DNA of 64,000 bases. Origin: Sympetrum striolatum (Eukaryota; Arthropoda; Insecta; Odonata; Libellulidae). Below are positions 37,648-51,049 of this stretch, piece by piece. A program made the position numbers and the translations under genes. The notes beneath the pieces were generated by a model, which saw only the letters and a list, made by a program, of their open reading frames with translations, searched no databases and was not told the DNA's origin. How positions within the stretch are numbered: the first letter of the stretch is position 1; the number at the start of each line of letters is the position of its first letter. The DNA lies in the NCBI GenBank assembly GCA_947579665.1, contig OX388346.1:91824615-91888614 (forward strand). Direction: 5' to 3'.

Positions 37648-38955
37648 TTGTGCCGAACCTACCGAAAGGTAGAACGCTTATGACGACCATGCATATGTAA
37701 CTACAGCACAATTGTTGTGATCAAAATTAGCATATTTTCTTTTTTCCTGCTAGAAATAATAAAAGAAGTATTCCAATGATCCAACTCAAGCTCATATTTA
37801 TAATTGTAACTAAATCTTTAGTTCAATTGTAAGAAATAAGGCTTGCAATGACACTTTCCCTTCTAACTGCCTTTATCTATTTACTCAGATGCTTAAATAA
37901 TCTCTAAAGAACTATAATTTATGGGCAAGGAGAATAAGGAGCTGCATTTTATTCATGTTTTATTTTAATTTCAATGTCTGACCACTACCATTAGGCAAAG
38001 GTGAAGTTCTTCAGCAATACATTGCTGAAAATTTTGTATATATTTCCTTGTTGGCACTGAATAACAGTAAATGAAATCTATTTTTTGTATTGATGTTTCA
38101 TTTTGATATCACTATTCCGTCAAAAAATATTAATCTTTACAAAGGAAAACAGATTTTTGTGTTTAATTAAGTCTAATTTAATGACTTAAGTCATTAATCC
38201 TCTCACTACCAAACATACATAAAAATTTAACTTTTTACTAAACTCCCTGGAAAGTGGAGGAATTGGATTTGAGTCCCATTCCTGTAAATACTTTTTTACC
38301 TCCTTTTATTCCTGAGTTGCCTTATACATTGGTATTAAACTTTTAGCTTTGATTTTGAAAGATTTCATTCTATAAAATATTATCAAAGTATAACTTAATA
38401 ATCCAAGTAATAGTAAGTGCTTTCGTCAGACAAAGCTTCCAGCACAACCAATTTCCAATTCATCAAAAAATTAGACCATGTTCTTGAACGCACCCAAAAA
38501 GCTTAAGTTTTCCATTTTGTTTAGAATTTAAACAATTTCATGAGGTATAATATGTTTAAAGAATGTTTACATCTTTTGGAAGATTTAATTTTAAAGTATG
38601 TCATTCGCTTATCAACTGATTCAGTTTAAATTAATCTGTATACAGATCGTGTTATCTATTTTTGCATGTGTTTGCTGTTAAAAAAAACTGATCGTTAAAA
38701 ATATAATATTTACTTCATATCGGGGTAAAAGTAGAATTTTACCCATATCGTTAATCATCATCTTCTCCAATCAAAGGAAGATCTATTTAAAAATGCTCAA
38801 GAATAACTTCGCCGATATTAATTAAAATAAAGTTTGATTAAAAATGTGATATTTTTCATCTACATCAATCTGGATGACGGCTTTGGAATAATTAAACTCT
38901 ATTGATAATTCCAAATTTTTAATTTCAACAGACCTGTTATGTACCATCATATTCC
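37648..38955. other. Non-coding, nothing recognised
   Basis: AT-rich. CpG density starts to rise at about 38700. Confidence 0.5.
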
Positions 38956-39540
38956 CAAATAATATCGAGAAGGTGATTCCGAATTCATTTCATTATTTCA
39001 CGTATTTACAACCTTCCAGCGATGAAGGAAATGGGATTGCAGACGTCCTATCGGCTCGTTCGTTCTCGCAATTAGTCGTTTTCATCGATTCTCCGGTAGA
39101 GGACTCCACCATCTGCAGACGAGGCCACTCGCTTCACGTGCTCCGTCAAAGCCTTACCATAAGTATGTGGACCAGTTCGAAGTGTAGTCGCTAGTCCCGG
39201 TCCTGTGGATGTAAATATTTCGTGTGTATGCGCGTGTGTGTGTGCGCGCACAGATGTGTACTCTTGTGCGTATGTGCGCCAAAAGTGATCGTTTCGGAAT
39301 AAAGCTTGCCGGGACGTTTTGAAGGATCAGCGGGGAGATACACTCACTGTACAATCGCGTTTTATGACAAATATCTTGACCTGTATGCCCCGTTTGCCGT
39401 GTTAACTTTTTATAATGGGCGAAGGGCCGTGAGGAAAGCATCTCTGTTTTTAGAAAAATGTGAACTTGAGAGCATTTTTCAACGTCTGAAGTTTGGAATA
39501 CGTCGGAGACTTCAACGACCGAGAGTCGTTTGAGGTAAGT
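38956..39540. promoter_or_regulatory. CpG-rich patch with GT/GC alternating tract and donor-like site
   Basis: Contains an E-box CACGTG at 39137-39142, an alternating purine-pyrimidine tract at about 39218-39254 (GCGCGTGTGTGTGTGCGCGC core) with Z-DNA potential, and a good donor-like GAG|GTAAGT at 39535-39540. Could be a first exon or promoter of an unseen gene to the right. The 171-codon frame on - across it is low-complexity and unconvincing. Confidence 0.25.
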
Positions 39541-41473
39541 GCCGCACTTCGTGTTCATTATGGCAGCATGACCCAGATGTATTAGTTTTGCGACGAACAA
39601 ACCACTCAAATGAGCAATTTTAAAACTAGTTTTCAACTTTATCGCGAAAAATGCGATTGAATCTTTCATCCAAATGCTTGGACCTTCGCCTCTTTGGGCA
39701 GGCCGTAAGCTGGAGCCGCGTTGGTTGTGGATTTACTCCAACGCGTCTCTACGATAATATTTATCGGCAAAGCTCACATCTGCATGATCCAAACAGTTGT
39801 CTTAGATGAATAAATTGAATATTCGCTATCTTTGTCGTGGCAATAGATGTGCTTACCATATCTTATGTGTACAATTTGAATTTTAGTTCTATTTGTGATT
39901 TGTTACTTGTGATAAATAGAAATTTGCTTAGCTATATAGCACCGTAGATGCTGTTGTTGTTTTTTACACTGAAGAAATTCCCGTTTGGGTTCAGCTAAGA
40001 GTCAAAATCACTAAAATGGAGCATATCCGCAGATTTTTATGTATCAATCTCCATGGCAATGCCGGTATAAAAGTTAGCAAACTTGATGAAAGTCTTAAGG
40101 AGTCGACAAAAAATTAAGGGTTGGGTTGGCGCGATATATATATTCAGCATACAAAAAGTTTTACTGTGAGTGAAGCCTACGTTGGAAACAGAAATTTTTA
40201 AAAGGATAATAATGTATTATTAGTATATTATCAACACAGCGCATAAACATTACTTAAATATCAGTCGTAAACTGTCGTACTTCGAAGACTTCTATGTTTA
40301 GAGAATGTCGAATCCCGGACGATGCTCGTCTGTTGATGGTCCACCTGTCTCCTTGGAGATCCGCGTGATATTCTTTATACTTTCTCCTCGCTTATTTCGG
40401 AGGGAATTGTTTAGATGAATAATCATAGCATAAATAGAGCATTGTTAGCATTATTACATTCCTCCCGGAGAGGCCTTCTGCGGGAGTCTTAATTGAAGGG
40501 AAAACTAGATTTGGCGACGGAGACTTTCCCATTGATTATCCGAAGCTCTTTGGACGTTTGGAGATGCGACCTCGAGAGAGAGGGCTTTGCTCTTCTCCTC
40601 ATATTTCCCATCCCAGTGCCGGCGGATCCAGAAAATGTCTCCTGGGGGAGGCGATGACGTAATAAAACGTGGATTTTAAACCTGAAATATTTTTTTCGTA
40701 CAAGTTTCGACCGGAGATTCCAATGAATCTGCTGCATCCTGTAGCATTCAAGCGAAAGTCTAAAAATATGGTATAATCCCCTCTTAAAACGCCTGCTCGT
40801 AGTCTAGCGATAATAACTTTGTGTATGTATGATCAAAATGCAAATGAAATACCGGCGGATAGTGATTTTCCTGTAATCTCGGATAAAAGCCTTATTATAT
40901 GATTATAGACCCGAGAGAATCCTTAAACGGCTAACAAGGCAGATGGATTATCTAGAAGCAGAGTGGAATCACCTTATAATTATAATCTTAGTTAATTTTT
41001 ATTGATTTTTCTTTAGTGGTTTAGACAGGATTACAGCATTCTTCCCGTTAATTTAATCTTTTCGTAAGCAATTTATTACGATAGATGAAGAGATTAATTT
41101 CAGATTTTGAATATCTTCGGTAACCAGCATAATAAGTAATCGTCGCATCATCAGTTAATCACAGTTTTTTAGGATTTTTAATTGCCTATCAGTAATGTCG
41201 CATCTGAGATGATCACCGCTGTTAGGGGATTAAAACCGACCATCATACTGTAAACTACTTTTTCTTCTTGCGCTACTACTTTGAACTAAAATTCTACTTC
41301 TGTTACTTCCAATGCAATATAATAAATAGATTTTATTGATTACAATATACTCCCTACTTTATTCTAAATAAATGGAGCAATATAAACTATATTATATCAA
41401 AATAATTTTATGTGATAAAATGTATTCTTAAATTCTGCGTGGAAAAATGCGTAAGAATTTTGATTTTCAAAAC
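39541..41473. other. Non-coding, nothing recognised
   Basis: Moderately CpG-rich patch at about 40470-40740; no gene-like frame. Confidence 0.45.
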
Positions 41474-41614
41474 ACATGATTTTATAATAGTCGTAGTATT
41501 TTTAAAAGTTCTTCGATAGCTTAGGTCATTTCGCACATGACTCCCACCGGGAATCGAACCCGGGACCGCTTCCACCAAAGACAAACGCGCTGTCCACATG
41601 ACTATCTGGGAGCC
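41474..41614 (-). mobile_element. tRNA-derived SINE, copy 1
   Basis: The - strand reads, from 41614, GGCTCCC ... T-arm CCGGG-TTCGATT-CCCGG ... GGGAGTC ending at 41539; the acceptor arms pair over 7 bp with one G-U. The D-arm does not pair properly, so this is not a functional tRNA. A tRNA-unrelated tail follows (ACCTAAGCTATCGAAGAACT near 41508-41527) and is shared with the copy at 50608. Confidence 0.75.
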
Positions 41615-44023
41615 CTTTAATTTTCTAACAAAATGCATAGTTTTTCAGAGTACCTTTCTTGTTGGATTATATATATTTTCAAAATGCAACAAATCCGCAA
41701 GGAGTTTCGCTCCCGTTGGAACGCGTTCCATTGCTACTACATACTTGGAGAAATATTTGATGGTACGTAAGTTTGCAGATGTATGATATTTTATATGCAA
41801 AAGATAATGAGATATAAAGTCAAATAGACGCAATGGCAACGTAGGACGACTTCATATGTTTATCCATATTTCGCAACCTTTCAGTCAATACCCTAAACAA
41901 AGTATAAAGTGATTTTAAATACCTCGTAAATGGTACAGATATTCTTCTCCTTTCCTACTGGTGGAACTCGCCTTGCGAAAGGTTAAGAACCCCTTCTTTA
42001 GTTGATACCTGAATATGCTACGGGTACAAGTGCGAATACAGCGCGGGGATGATTCTTTCATTCCCTTGTATTCATCTTTCATATGGAATATATGAATTGA
42101 AATATATATTTATAATTAGTGTTCAATTGAAAGGTTTCAGTATGGAGAGTTCACTCTGTCTTTGAGGTATATTTAGTTAGCGAAGTGTGTGGGGAATCGG
42201 TTTGAAGGCTTATCAAATTAATCAACATAAAAGAAGGATGAAATATACTTTTGGGTCCGCTTAGTCAGCAAGTGCCTCTTTCATCTGTAAAGAGTGCTTG
42301 CTCTGACCTATCACGAGCTGTACTATTTCGCTGCATTTGTCCTTGCAATTTTCTCCGCCGAACGAGCATCTCCAGGACGCGAAGCATCCTCTGTCCTGCA
42401 GCCGAGTCCGCCGCGGGACTTTCTCTACCGCTTTGAAGTGGCTTTTTCGTGATGAACTCGATGGCGTAAATACGAATTTCGCCCAAAGAAAGGGGGAGTT
42501 GCGGATTTCTCGGAGTTTTTTTTAGCGCTTTCACCTGTTATTCTCAAAATATAAGATGTGGTTCGTGTAACGTAAATTGAGCAGCGAAGAGAGACTGTAT
42601 CGCGATATTTCTCGTGGCTGAATCATTGTGTAATAATAATGATGCGTATCTTCTAAGATAACTCTTGCATTCTTGTAGTTCTCCCAAGTAAAAGTTAGGC
42701 ATGATATTGGACTCCTTATTGTATGCACAGTTTTCCTTTAGGCATACTATAGATGCATTTAAACTTATTATCGAGTTGAGTGTTAAATGAAAAAATTAAA
42801 ATCCCAATTATCTCTTAAAATGCGGATAGTAACTTGTAGTATGTTAAGTTGGTTTTAAGAAAAATTGTTACGAAATGAAATTTTATGACAATGAAAATTT
42901 TTTACGTAAAGTATGTATTAATAGAGATAGTTAACAAATGATTATGTGCATAATATGAAGAGCGAAGAGGTTAATTGGAGGAATAGCCTTCAATAGCCTA
43001 AATTCGCGCATAAAAAGATGGCATTATTATTATTAAGAGCAAGATAATTACAGTATTGATTTTAGTTTCAAACTTCAAACGTTAAAATTTCTGGTTGTTG
43101 TTTCTGCAAGTCTATCTTCGTTTGGACCTAACTATTGCAATCAATTTAAGAAATACCCCAAGTCAAAAGATTAAGAAATAATCCACTTTGTTTCGATAAC
43201 TATCAACTGCTTCGGGGCCTAAATACTTCTCGCTCGTAGTTTCATCGGCTGAAGTCCTCAAGAGATGACGAGTATCATCTCTCAGATCAGAGTTGACGCG
43301 AGAAATTTTAGAGAACGATGTACGATTAATCCAACGTAGCTCACATTCTGAATGTTAATCTTTAATCGTCTTTAATTATAAAAGACGTGAAATTATTTTA
43401 ACGCTGATAAGTTTGCGAAACCTTTCGGTCACGCTGAAGATTTCCATCTCCCTCGGTTGGGTCAGGTTTTGATTTGGACCTCTTTACTTGGACCCGAAAG
43501 ATAACTCGTGCCATCGATTTTCTAATAGCCTTCGTCATAGAATTACCGAAATTAAAAGAAAATATTGAAAATTATTGATGCAAGGATTTTTGGTTTCTGC
43601 TCTACGTCCTTATTACTACGTAGCCCCCAGCATTTTTTAAATTCCGAATAACCGATCTTCCTGGTGCTCATCACCTGAGAAATTTGGAATTTATCAGCTG
43701 TAGTTAACACAGTTGCCATGAAGATGTTCCTCATTGTGAATCACAAAGTTGGATATCATAGTTCATTTCGTCTTTTCAGAATTGAAAATGACAAGTTCGT
43801 AACTATCATCCTCCTTGGCAAACATTGCTTCGTCATCAAAGCGCTGGAATTTCCTTTCGGCCCAAGAGTCAAATTATAAGATGGGACTTCACTATAGCGG
43901 CTTGCTTTTCAAAACTCCTACACATGCTTATTCAGAAAATAATAAAAACAGATTCAAAGAAGAGTACTAGTTAAATTACTCATCACGAATGAGATGTATA
44001 AATGAGCAAGTTGTTCGTATATT
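41615..44023. other. Non-coding, nothing recognised
   Basis: CpG-richer patch at 42240-42530 with overlapping frames on both strands, judged spurious. Confidence 0.45.
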
Positions 44024-44053
44024 ATAATAATAATAATAAAAATGTCTTTTATA
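44024..44053 (-). mobile_element. Possible non-LTR retrotransposon 3' tail
   Basis: On the - strand ATAAAAGACATTTTTATTAT runs into (TTA)n (44024-44039), resembling the AATAAAGGC-(TTA)n terminus at 8812-8840. Only the tail is recognisable. Confidence 0.3.
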
Positions 44054-47000
44054 TCCGGGGACTGAGGTAATAGTGCATCTTAATAATATCGCTCCAGAAA
44101 TCTTTCGTTCTTCGTTGCATAAAATATTTTTCATGTGCGTTTCTTTGACGATTTGATTTATTAAAATCTATTTGTCTAAGAAGTCAATGATCGGTCGGAT
44201 TTATCGTTTATGCTTAATCATTCGCAATTAACTTGTTGAGAAGGGGTTGGATGGATCAGTTGAACGAACTTCTGATTGTGCAAGTCTCCGTGGCTTACTC
44301 ACACAACTTAATGGTCACGAATTCCGCAGCTTTGAAATATGAAGCACTAAATGTACTGAGCTTTAACGTCGATGTATAATTACTCAAAGTGAAGGACGTC
44401 AAAATGAGTGTAAAATTGTTTGTCACTAGCCTCTTTGGTTTAAATCTTCCTACAACATTTTATGTAAGGAAAGAGAAAGAAATACGTTTCCAACGAGAAT
44501 ACGATTTATTAGCTAAGGAGCACATGGTTTTCCAAACCATGAAAGATATTTCAATTTTTCATTTCATTGTGTAAATATTGTACCTCTGTATTCGTGGATA
44601 TAAGAAGATTTTGTGATGCGGAAATTATTTTTAAAAATAGATTTCCGAAAATCTTTGGATAAAAATAGAATGACGTCTTTCAACAGGGAAAATAGCAACA
44701 TTCAGATGAGATTTAATGCACGAAATCTCTCAGATGGTAAAGTTTTCAAAATATATTACATCTCGAGATAGAAAAGAACTTAAATTTGAAATATTGAGCT
44801 GGTTTGAATATATACCGATTCTTGTGAGTTCTAGTTCATCTATAATGTACTGTATATTCAATATTAAAGACTCATTTTTTCCTATCTAAAATATAATTTT
44901 TAATGTGCACTGCTTAGGTGATGAAATCCAGGATTTTATTACCTATCAAGTTGTTGACTCAGGAAAATAAGTTTGCTCTTTGTGGTTATGAAAGAGTTCC
45001 ACCTAGAAACATAACAAACTATCATGTGTATTCAATTCTAGCCAAATGTTTTGAAAGTTTTAATAATTCTATTTTAGATTCCCATTTAAATTAAAATATT
45101 TAAGGTGAAGAAGCGAAGCCTTCTGTGAGCCGGAGACATTAACGCCTGAAAATGAGTTTTGATTTAATTATAGGATTTTACGAAGCTTTCAACTCTCCTT
45201 ATAAACTATATTGCAATGGGCTTCTATTTACTTTGTCACCTCCTTGAAAGTAAAATTCACACCAATTTAAAACTACTATTAATTAATGTCTGGCACTTCT
45301 ATAGACGTTTTATAAATTATTTTCTTTCAGTTATGTATCTTTGTGTGTTATACATCAAGAAACGAATTGAGAAATATTAGTGGGAGTTACTTGAATCATG
45401 CACCACATGTGAAGGTGGGTTTTTGTTTTCAATTAAATGCGTAGTTTTCGATCTTACCATTTCTTATCTGCACTATTACTCATCACATATATGGAAGATG
45501 CAATAAGTCGAATTAGCTTACATTAAAATCCAAATTGGGTTCTCTCTAAATCTCTCATAGTTGTCGTCAAGTGTTTTATATATGGCTTGCAGTGTGTAAT
45601 AATGAGGGTTGTTGAAAGCTTTTAGTGGCGTTCTCTCGAACTTATCGTAACATCCTGAAAAAGACAAAATCAATGGAAAGATTTAAACTCTCCTCACATC
45701 CTGAAAGATTGTTTACGTTCCTTTTAATGACAGCAGTGACAAGCCGAGTATGGGATGTATTTGGTAACAGCCAATACAGCTGCTTCCTTTCGAACCGAAA
45801 ACTGAATAAATTGCGTTCAATTAGCGGCGAAAGAGGAGACGAAGAGCGTGGGTGTGATTGCTGCGAAGGTGATCTGTTTATTTAGTCGGAGGAATCGCAA
45901 GTAGATGTGCGTAAGCAAAGATAATTCTGGCGGTGAGCTCACTTCTTTGAGTTCCGTGGATATTGCTGCGAAAACGCCGTCGGTAAATCCTTTCGAGGAA
46001 TCCGCAAACATCCGATGCCGATGAGTCATTACTTTATTCATGTTTAAATGTTTCAAACGTTATTAAATAAGAAAATTACATCTGTTAATAAATTTTGAAA
46101 AATATCCATTTTTCAGTTAGTTTTCATTTCGTAGGCCTAAGAAAGTTTCTAGATATTGTCTTGTTTAAAATTGATTAAGGTTAAATTCCTAATTGATTGA
46201 AATTCCTAAGTGCTAATTTTGAAACCGATCGAATTGACTTGTCATATTTCATGTTTACCTTTAAAAATTGTTTAATGTTAGGAAGATTATGACAATGTGA
46301 TTTTTAGTACTCTTAAAATTTATTTAAACTTCTTTCTGCAAACGAATTTATGTCACAAACGAGTTTGAAATATTTTCGAAAGAATTCTGTTTTTCTCTCG
46401 ATCGCACGCATCGCTCATTTTTGTTTTTTTTTCGGTTATTTTATGGATAAATGATTGTGTATCATAAGCAGTCATATGATTAAATTATGCAGTATCTTAC
46501 ATTAATGATATTATTATAATGTCATGAGAGCATGTTGTATTAGACGAGAAAAAATATAAACTTTTCGCGATGCAAACATTAAATGTTGTTTTATCATGGA
46601 AGGAGAGAATTGCTATTACTTTTCCTTTATATCATGACTAGTAAAACTTTATTTTAATATTCGCATGTATGAATTCAAATCACGTTTAAATCCATTCAAT
46701 TATCAAGAGTCCATTCTTCTAATACTTGTCTGTTATACTGCGCTGCTAGACACAGTCTTGTCGGCGTTCTTGAATTATGATTATATATGCTTGTAAATTT
46801 TCCAAATACTTAACCAGTCCTTGTGAAATCCATGGCGTTCGCTTTCTTCTAAATCGATTTTATGTTTCTCATTTTAAGTACTTTTCATCGAGCGATTTCC
46901 ACTCGTGATGGTGCTCTGAAATATTCACGAGATGAAGTTCGTAATTGTCCAGGATGAGGCGTGTTTAGGAAGGGAAGTGGTCTGTGAGACTTTCCCACGC

Positions 47001-49473
47001 CTACTTTCGTCCGAAAAATGATTAAGGACGCTTGAGATGGGCGCTACTCCAAATATGGACATTAGTCTCCGCTTTCCACTGCTCAGCTGTTCACGCGCAC
47101 CACCATGACCCAAATGATCTCTGCATTTCGCCCATACTTGAGATCGCCGATTTTGCCTCCGGTTACGAAATTGTGGGATCGTGAAAGGAAAGAGCATCCC
47201 CTATCTCCCATCGGATCTATCAGTGCGACGTGAAATCTCTTCCGTTTTCTGCTACGAAAACGCTTTCGATTATTTTTCAGCAGTCACAGTATACATAGTA
47301 TTCAGTGGTTTGGCCCGCTACACGCTCCATCCTTGATATTTACGGTTTGAGTTAACGATTGCCATTCGACGTTGTGGTTCTAAAATGTTATGCTTTATAA
47401 TGCATACCATTCCGCAATAAGCCTACGTTGCTTATTTTGTATAAAAATGGTTCGTTAATTTTATAGATATTATAGATTTTTCTTTTATGAATAGAACAAT
47501 AGCGGAGTGGAATTTATTAACTGAAGAAGTTTTCAATCCCTTTCCTGATACTGAGAAAAAGTTTAAGAAAATCTTAAATAAAATTAGGCATTAAGACTTA
47601 TATTGTTTGTTATATTTGCTATGGAAAAGTGAATTGTTGTTTTGTCGTACATATTATTAATTTAGCTGTTCTTACATAGAGTTGTTATATACGATGTTTA
47701 GCTTGGGTTGTGACTTTTCCTCTTTCTACTATCTTATGATTGTTTTATAATTTATGGTTGTCAATGTAAGCAGTGTGTGACAAGCGGCACCTGGCTCTTT
47801 GCCTACTTGCAGTGCTATAATAAGATAACGATGCTCTTTTTCTGTAGTATATGCTTTATACTTAAAATGTATTCGCATATCCCCGATTAATGCTGAGCCT
47901 CAATTTTTTGTCAGTGATACTTCAGCTAACAATGCTACCATGATCAATCTCACATAGTTAAGCTAAACAAGGGCAATAGTCCTCCAGCTGTCTTGTTATC
48001 TCACATCTAAATATCATCTCGGTGATTATGAATTCCGCTGCTGCATAATCCGAAAGATATAATGGGCTGAAATTTTGAATTAAGGTTAATTACAAAATTA
48101 CACGGAGAAGATGTTTCTTATGTAGTTTTATAAAGAGTAGTTCCGAAATCTATAAGGAAATTAGAATAGTCGTTTCCTTAATTTCTGGTTCTATTCAACT
48201 GTCTCTTCGAATCACATTTGATTATGCAAGTAAATATGCATGTATTTGTTTAATTTCTTTAATAGATTTTTGGCGTTTTAAAGCAAATGGTGTGAATTGA
48301 GGTTTTCCTTAATTGTATGAACCGTGCATCAGACAAAGAGGCCCTCAATTCTCACAATTGAACATCACCCTACTCCCACCTATTTTCGCTGAGCACCTAG
48401 TTATTATTTCCTTCTGCCGTCTTCTGGGACACGAAAGGGTTACTTAGGATTAAGGTCGACCTTTTCCCTCTATTTACCTTCTGTGCCTAAAATCACCATA
48501 CTTTATACAGGGGAAAATTCTCGTTTTATATTGGAAGGAATAAATTAATCAAATAATTAACTACGTTGAAAACGCAGAATACGGTTCGGCCGTGTATCCA
48601 TTTTAATGGAATATTTTCTTTTGGGATTTGTTTTTTAATTTATTTTATTATGCGTTATAACCCACGATATTTAATAGTGTACCAATTGCTTAAGGAAATT
48701 GTTTGATTCAATTTTATAGCATACTCATCCAGTGCTTTCTTAATTTTTTATTTTTATATGTCATTTATCACCCAATACTGAAAGGTATTGTAAAAGTCAA
48801 TCCGTTAATGGATTTATTTGATCTTAAAGGCCAGTTTTGAAATCATGAATATCCCGGAAGACTTGAAAGGCCATGTTAAAATCTTTCCCGAAAGGAAAAA
48901 TTGGAAAGGAATCAGATAGATTTAAGGTTTCTCTGTAAAAACCTTGAGATTATATTTGGTTTTCTTTATCACAAAGATTGAGACTTGTTGTGACTAATAC
49001 TTCTATTTGAAGATGGTTAGTGAAATAAATATTTTGATAGACTTTTGGTTTAACCTGTATGAAAATATGTACTTCCATATCAGGCATCATTCATTACAGC
49101 TTTTGCGGATTTTCCACATAAATTCTGTATTCAAAACTTTTCAAGGAATAAGCAGCTGCCTATTTTATCTGGAGCCATATAATTGTTTATTAAAACTGTA
49201 ATTGTATTCAAATCGAGGTTATAGGGGGTATAACTCATTTCCTAAAGACCGATGTCGTAATTATTTATGCTAGGAAAAAAATTAAAGAAAATATTTGAAT
49301 TGTAGGAATGCATCTCCATTAGTGGTTTTGATGAAATATTCATTCTTGATGCGTTATTAATACGAACAATATTCATCCATCCATGGTGCCATGGACCGCA
49401 TTGAATCTTCTTCCCATTCTACGTCCTACCGCGGATGAAGAGAGAATCTATTTCAGAGTGGAGTGTGTTGATT
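44054..49473. other. Non-coding, nothing recognised
   Basis: 5.4 kb without a convincing gene. CpG-richer patches at about 45790-46020 and 46930-47240. Short frames (44389-44574, 45625-45885, 46925-47197) have no family motifs. Confidence 0.45.
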
Positions 49474-49582
49474 GGGGGCCTCTGTTTGGTGGTGGCCCTT
49501 CTTTGGTGGGGGCCTCTCTTTGGTGGGGGCCTCTCTTTGGTGGGGGCCTCTCTTTGGTGGGGGCCTCTCTTTGGTGGGGGCG
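49474..49582. repeat. 18-bp minisatellite
   Basis: Five to six head-to-tail copies of an 18-nt unit GGGGGCCTCTCTTTGGTG; the inner copies are identical and the first two diverged. Since 18 is a multiple of three, long open frames appear in all frames on both strands (for example 49383-49763); these are artefacts of the array. Confidence 0.95.
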
Positions 49583-50607
49583 GTGGAGCGTGGACGACCA
49601 GCGATCGAATCCCTGTAAAGCGATATGCAGATCGGAGACCTTGAGGAACTGCTCCACATTCACATTGTGCTATGTTTACGGAGATCAGTTCCACATTCCG
49701 ATAAAAGGGTTTTACCACACCTTTGATGTGTCCGCCATGACATCAGGATTTGAAGAAAATTAATTCTCGATTTGGTAGATTTTTGTATGTCCTCCTAATC
49801 GTATACGTGCGAGATTTTGCCAGTTTTTCGGTTCTCTGTCATTAATTCCCTCGTTTATTGTGGTTTTGTTTTCTTCCTGTCAAGAAAGCACACTTTATCT
49901 ATTTCCAAACTGTAAGTCGTGGATATTTAAGCTGTACTTACTTAATTCGGTGAAATTGAGACTGGAAAATTTGATCTGTCTTCATCTTGTCTGCACCTAT
50001 CATCTTTCATTGTACCGATTATGAGCAAGATTAGAACAAAAGAGAAAACTGGCAAAATAAAGATCATGACAGTTCGTGCGCATTTGTCCCGAAAATAAAA
50101 AGATTATAAATTGTAATTCTTCTAAGTCACATTCATCATTTCCGCTCACTAAATTTATTCTTAATGATTACATGTAGGCACCAGGCCAGGCGGCAGTGTG
50201 GGAGGGGAAAACAGAACACCCTGGCATTCCATCCAGTCGTTGGGAAAGATCTCGCCATCTGAAGAGTAATTCTTTACTCATTACTAATACAATGTTTAAC
50301 TCATAACATACTCGTAAAATGGCTACGAAATTAAGTAATGACTTGATTCTAAGCATTGGCAAGTGCAGAAAAAGATTGAAATTAATTAAAACGGTAACGT
50401 AAGATTAAAAATGCGAGGGTCATAAAATAAGGAAATTTTACAAATTACTGTTTAGGATTCAGAATATTATTAGAAAAAGTATAGAAATCATCCTCAGATA
50501 TCCATAGGCTATCTATATCATGAAGCAAGGTTTTATTATATAAAATTACAATGTATACTTCATAATGTGATCAGTTGAACAATTCTACCTCAAAACAGTT
50601 AAGCCAG
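49583..50607. other. Non-coding, nothing recognised
   Basis: Ordinary sequence. Confidence 0.5.
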
Positions 50608-50730
50608 GGCTCTTGCATAGCCATGTGGCAGCTTTGGTGTAAAGTGGGCTTGAGTTCGATTCCCGGTGGGAGCCCATGTGTGAATAAACCTAAGCTGTCG
50701 AAGCACTTTTGACTATAATACCACTGCTGC
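50608..50730 (+). mobile_element. tRNA-derived SINE, copy 2
   Basis: The tRNA-like head spans 50608-50674 (GGCTCTT ... GAGTTCGATTCCCGG ... GGGAGCC). The tail CATGTGTGAATAAACCTAAG, then CTGTCGAAGCACTTTT, matches the tail of the inverted copy at 41474-41538. About ten nucleotides of the anticodon region are missing relative to copy 1. Confidence 0.7.
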
Positions 50731-51049
50731 ATTTAAGTTGAGCTAAAACCATAATTTCGATGCAGTTCTGTCTTAACGATGATCTCTAAAGATAACCATT
50801 TCTAAATCTTCCAATTTAGTATTGCCGTGTGATTTCAGGATAGCATCAATTGCTTTACTCCGATCTTTTCATTTCTTTACGTGATCACAGAATTTCTCAT
50901 TTCGGCGATCAAGACTTAAAGAACACTTAACACTTTACGTAGGAAAGTCTGAAGATGAAATTTAAGCGCGTCGCGATTGAGATATAAAGAAATAATTAGG
51001 GCATTTTTAAAAAATCTGGCATGTGATTACCAAAAGCGGCCTAGAATCA
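50731..51049. other. Non-coding, nothing recognised
   Basis: Ordinary sequence. Confidence 0.5.

Noticed and set aside
39154..39669. 171-codon open frame on the - strand
   Set aside because: It crosses the alternating GT/GC tract, has low-complexity Thr/Arg/His runs, no recognisable domain and no splice or start context that supports it.
41539..41614. Functional tRNA gene
   Set aside because: Acceptor and T arms pair but the D arm does not, and a shared non-tRNA tail follows; it is a SINE head.
49383..49763. 126-codon frame with GASLWWGPLFGG-type repeats
   Set aside because: Produced by the 18-bp minisatellite; equally long frames exist on both strands there.
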